From positions 62,001 to 126,000 of the forward strand of contig JAMXBD010001575.1 of NCBI GenBank assembly GCA_024138025.1: DNA of 64,000 bases, given 5' to 3'. Below, one piece after another: positions 60,546 through 64,000 of the stretch; within the stretch, counting starts at the first letter, position 1, and each line of letters begins with the position of its first letter. The translations under genes and the position numbers were made by a program. Below the pieces are notes generated by a model that did no database searches, was not told the DNA's origin, and saw nothing but the letters and a program-made list of their open reading frames with translations. The stretch is from Combretum micranthum (taxonomy: Eukaryota > Streptophyta > Magnoliopsida > Myrtales > Combretaceae).

Positions 60546-61119
60546 TAGAGCTGGACATACAGGTTCCCGTTGGCTACCCCGTCAACCCGCTTAAAATAGC
60601 AGGTTGCGACAAAAAAATTTTAACCGTTGATTAAAGCGGGCCTAAAAAAAGAAGTTTGAAAATAAGAATAATGTAACAACATATTTGTGATTGTTTGTAT
60701 GTTAAGAAAAAAGTAGATTGATACATGAACCACAAGTATTATAACATTTTTTAAAATATATATATTTATTGATTTAAACATAATATGATATCTATCAAAT
60801 CATCTTAAAAACTTGTTTTTATATATAAGTAATCAAAATAGCAATAAAATTAGATATTAATATATATAAGACCTTAAAATATATAAATATTTTAATTTTC
60901 ACATAAACTAACATTAAAAATTAAAAATTAAAAAAAAAAATTGGCCCACGTGCCAATGCTGGCCGGACCCAAGCCGAGAAAATTTAGCCCATTTAAAAGT
61001 GAACCGAATTACCCTGGCTTGTTTAACCCATGGGTCGAAATAGGTCAAGGTAGACCAGCCCGTTTATCCACTTTCCCCACTTTTAGTGATGGGTCAAATA
61101 TTGCACATGTCCATTTCTA
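60546..61119. mobile_element. hAT MITE
   Basis: The ends TAGAGCTGGACATAC and TAGAAATGGACATGT (reverse complement) are inverted. Both subterminal regions have GC-rich GGGTCGA/CAACCCG/GGCCC words, which mirror each other. The 8-bp flanks (GTCATAGG, ATTAGATG) match at only four positions, so the target duplication has decayed or the ends are off by a few bases. Confidence 0.68.
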
Positions 61120-61929
61120 ATTAGATGCCCTTAATATTTATTCTCCTTAGAGTGATGATTGATGATTGATTATTGATCTATTGTTAAAGCTATGGACCAC
61201 AAAAAGAAGAAGAAAAAAAAGAAAAATTCAAAAGAAAACAAAAGTTAAAACATTACTCCAACTCATTTTTTAATGGATAATTTATTTTGTCTTGCATTTG
61301 GCTGTATCTTCTACAATCTGGATCCATATTTCTTTTTCCGTGGGATCCTTTTAGATTTTTTTTTTTTTTTCAGTTCAATTGACATGTCAAAGTTAGTAGC
61401 AATGCTGGAGCCAATGGTTTGCAAAGGTATTTATCCATTAAACGACGCAATTATAAAGGTGCAATAAAGAAGTTGGAAATTATGTGTTTCAGAAGCTCTT
61501 TATTTGTGACTCAAAATAACCAATTAAAAAGTTAAAAAATAATATATCCATGAAACATTATATCAAGTAAATTTTTAAATTTATATGTATAATTTAAACA
61601 CATTCATATCTTATATATTAATTGATGTACATAATCTATTTTTCATCCAAATATACAAACCTTCGAGAAGCTGATTGATAATAATTTATCAGGCTTCATT
61701 TGATATTACATCACTTCTCGACTACATGTCGACTTTTTGAGGTCAGCTAGCCTCAGTTTTTGACTTTTAGATTTTCATTAGTAGGCTTCTGGTTCCGAAA
61801 TTGGTGGACCATCGTTCCACATTTGTAAACAGCTCTTGCGGAAATATTTGAATATATCAACTCTTGGTTGTCTCTTGTCTGGAATGCTTTGAATAAGTGT
61901 GGAAAATAAAGACTACTGGCTCTAGAAGT
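61120..61929. other. AT-rich non-coding sequence before Copia-3
   Basis: A 64-codon plus-strand ORF at 61273-61467 is not supported by any motif. Nothing else is recognised. Confidence 0.45.
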
Positions 61930-62616
61930 TGTTAGGTTATGGATCTAATCCATATGAATTTATAATAAAAAAAATCCTAAGTATATTATATATATTTAGA
62001 AGAAAACTTGAAAAATAAGAAGATTTTTTGCAAACAAAAAAATTGGAGCTTGTACACTGCCGGCCTTTAAATGTACAAAGTTGTCATTGAATGGAGAAAT
62101 TATTTCTAAGAGCAAGTAGCAAAGTCAGCACCGCCAGCTTAACCGAAAAACCCACCGCTGTAATATCAACCTTCATCAAGCAGCTTTCCAAGCAGCTCAT
62201 AAAGCTACCAACCTTTATTTTTTAAGTACCAGCCTATGTTGTTTCTGTGCTTTCCCTTTGTTTTTCATATAAATACTCCTTATTTGTCTTTTAGAGGATC
62301 ACTTAACTATTTTTAAAGCCTAAAGAGAGCTCTGGAGAGAGAGGCTTGTTGATGATTGTAATCCATCATTTGTGGTGAAGATTTGTGTGCTCCATTAGTA
62401 TTATCTAGTGAAAAAAACTATGTATCCCATTATTATTGATAGTGAAAGAATTTGTATGGTGGTCTCGTGGTTTTTCCTTAAATTGGGGTTTTTCACATTT
62501 AATCTTAGTGTCTTTTTCTTTGATTCATTATTATCTGTTTATTGTGTTGTGACACTATAAGTAAGAGGAAAATGTTTGTGATTGTTTGCAAGTTATTGGA
62601 GGATTTTTCCCTAACA
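61930..62616 (+). repeat. 5' LTR of Copia-3
   Basis: This 687-bp LTR starts TGTTAGG and ends CCTAACA, a perfect 7-bp inverted end pair. A likely TATA box (CATATAAATACTCC) is near 62266-62280. Confidence 0.8.
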
Positions 62617-62704
62617 AAGTGGTAATAGAGCACTAGGTTGAAAAAAAAAAAAAAACTAAGGTTTTGTCAATTGAAATGTAGGCATGGCATAATCATCAAG
62701 TACA

Positions 62705-64000
62705 ATGATTAAATTGAATTTATCAAATTATTCTATTTGGAAGTTTATGATGGAAGATCTGTTATATTATAAAGATCTGTATTTGCCTTTGGCGGTGATA
62801 ATACGAGCCTCATATAAGTCTGATGATAATTAGGCAATCATGCATAGAAAATTTGTCAGTTATATCCGACAATGGATTGATCACAGTGTATATCATTATG
62901 TTGCTTAGGAAACCAAAGAAGATGTTCTATGGAAGAAATTGGAGTCTATGTATGACAGACAAACTACCTTGAATAAAACCTGCTTGATTAGGAGAGTGGT
63001 AAATTTGAAGTATAAAAATAGATCCAATATGACTAAGCACTTGAATGATTTTCAAGGCTTGGTGAATCAGTTATCTTCTATGAAGCCTATGTTTGATGAT
63101 GAAATATAAGTACTTTTGTTGTTGAGTTCACTACTTGAAAGTTGGAAGACACTTGTGGTGTCTATTAGTAATTCTACTCTAGGTAGAAAGCTCACTGTTG
63201 CAATGGCAAAGGACAGCTTAATGAATGAAGAAGATAGAAGGAAAGATCTTGGCACGACTTTTGAGACTCGGGCACTTGTTACTGACAAGCAAGAAAGGTG
63301 TTGTAGAAGTAGGAATAAAGGCTCAAATGATAAATCTGATAGATTGATAAATCCAAGGGAATATCTAAATCAAGAAAGAAAAATGTCAAATGCTTTTACT
63401 GTGAAGCCAAGGCATTTTAAGAGAGAATGTATACTTTAGAAGAGAGAGCAGGGTAAAGGTAAGGATGATGAAAACAATGAAGACACAACTGCTATAGCAG
63501 TAAGTAGCGAGATTGTTGTTGCTTGGGATGAGGATTATGTTAGCATTGCTGATCATGATAGTGACTAGGTTATTGATTCTGATGCTTTCTTTCATTGACA
63601 AAATGAAACATCTAAAATTGTAGGCATTGAAATATTGTTTTAGAGACTAACACTGGTTATAGGCTTACTCTCAAATATGTCAGGAAAGTAAAAGGAAAGA
63701 AAAGTAATACCATGTACTTAATGTCAACAAAACTAAGTAAAGGAGATGTGAATTTAACAGATGACACTTCAATGGAGCTTTGGCATAAGCAACTTGGTCA
63801 CATGAGTGAGAAAGGACTTCAAACACTTATTAAGAAACAACTTCTTTCTGATGTAAAAGGTACTCCTCTAAAAACTTACATTGACTATCTTGCTAGTAAA
63901 CAATATAGAGTTGCATTTTAGAGAAATCTACCTGCTAGGAAATCTCATATCCTAGATTTGGTTCACACAAATATATGTTATATGAAAGATAGAACAGTAG
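62705..64000 (+). pseudogene. Copia-3 gag-pol polyprotein, decayed and partial
   Basis: Gag reads MIKLNLSNYSIWKFMMEDLL from 62705, then LWKKLESMYDRQTTLNKTCL (62932-62990), with internal stops. The zinc knuckle near 63388-63435 is frameshifted between KCFYC and HFKREC. Protease near 63571-63597 reads VIDSDAFFH instead of the catalytic DSGA(S). The integrase HHCC region starts with ELWHKQLGHMSEKGL near 63775-63820, and the core begins near 63945. It is non-functional as shown. Confidence 0.85.

Larger units (their letters stand above)
61930..64000 (+). mobile_element. Ty1/copia element (Copia-3), cut by the window end
   Basis: The 5' LTR (61930-62616) is followed by an initiator-Met-like primer binding site TGGTAATAGAGC (62620-62631, two mismatches), then decayed gag, protease and the start of integrase. 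The 3' part and 3' LTR lie beyond the window, so the target duplication cannot be checked. Confidence 0.85.

Noticed and set aside
63067..63601. Minus-strand ORFs of 73 and 71 codons
   Set aside because: They are opposite the Copia-3 gag and protease region, where the plus-strand reading is recognisable.
1..64000. CRISPR arrays, bacterial operons, riboswitches, phage genes
   Set aside because: The window is plant nuclear DNA. The tandem repeats found have no regular spacer structure, and there are no prokaryotic gene arrays.

Overview
The window is nuclear DNA of a flowering plant, most likely a eudicot. It is very AT-rich and gene-poor. It is crowded with plant-type transposons (Ty1/copia, CACTA, hAT MITEs, a Tigger/pogo-like transposase, a probable tRNA-derived SINE). 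Its only host gene family is the plant-specific DUF26/Gnk2 (stress-antifung) cysteine-rich repeat secretory proteins (CRRSPs). I cannot name the species.

The main architecture is a large segmental duplication in direct orientation. Block I (1-22418, possibly starting left of the window) and block II (41411-58060) carry the same order of features: a degenerate minisatellite, CRRSP gene 1 (minus), an AT-rich spacer, CRRSP gene 2 (minus), AT-rich foldback repeats, and a Tigger-like transposase remnant interrupted by an LTR-like insertion. Gene 1 is open in both blocks, but each copy carries a different small indel near its 3' end. Both indels lead into the same alternative frame and the same foreign C-terminal tail. 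Gene 2 is dead in both blocks: in block I a 4.9-kb copia element sits in its first DUF26 domain, and in block II its 3' half is gone and replaced by a SINE-like sequence. The block II copy of gene 1 (44731-45522) is the only CRRSP that keeps all its family cysteines.

Between the blocks (22419-41410) lies a nested transposon deposit. A decayed CACTA (En/Spm) element with two transposase-related parts (22440-26985 and about 36440-37660) has been split by a probable solo LTR, which contains a relic of chloroplast-type tRNA-fMet. A Sirevirus-like copia element (28369-36400) lies between the two CACTA parts; its 5' LTR was itself hit by an hAT MITE. A 1.46-kb hAT element (39823-41280) with possible captured exon-like sequence ends just before block II. 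To the right of block II (58061-64000) are AT-rich DNA, two more hAT MITEs, and the 5' LTR plus gag/protease/integrase start of a third copia element that runs off the window.

Divergence between the blocks is uneven by eye: roughly 10-13% in most non-coding parts, but only about 1-3% across gene 1 and its 3' flank. This suggests later gene conversion around gene 1. All domain calls come from reading translations and motifs; no database search was run.
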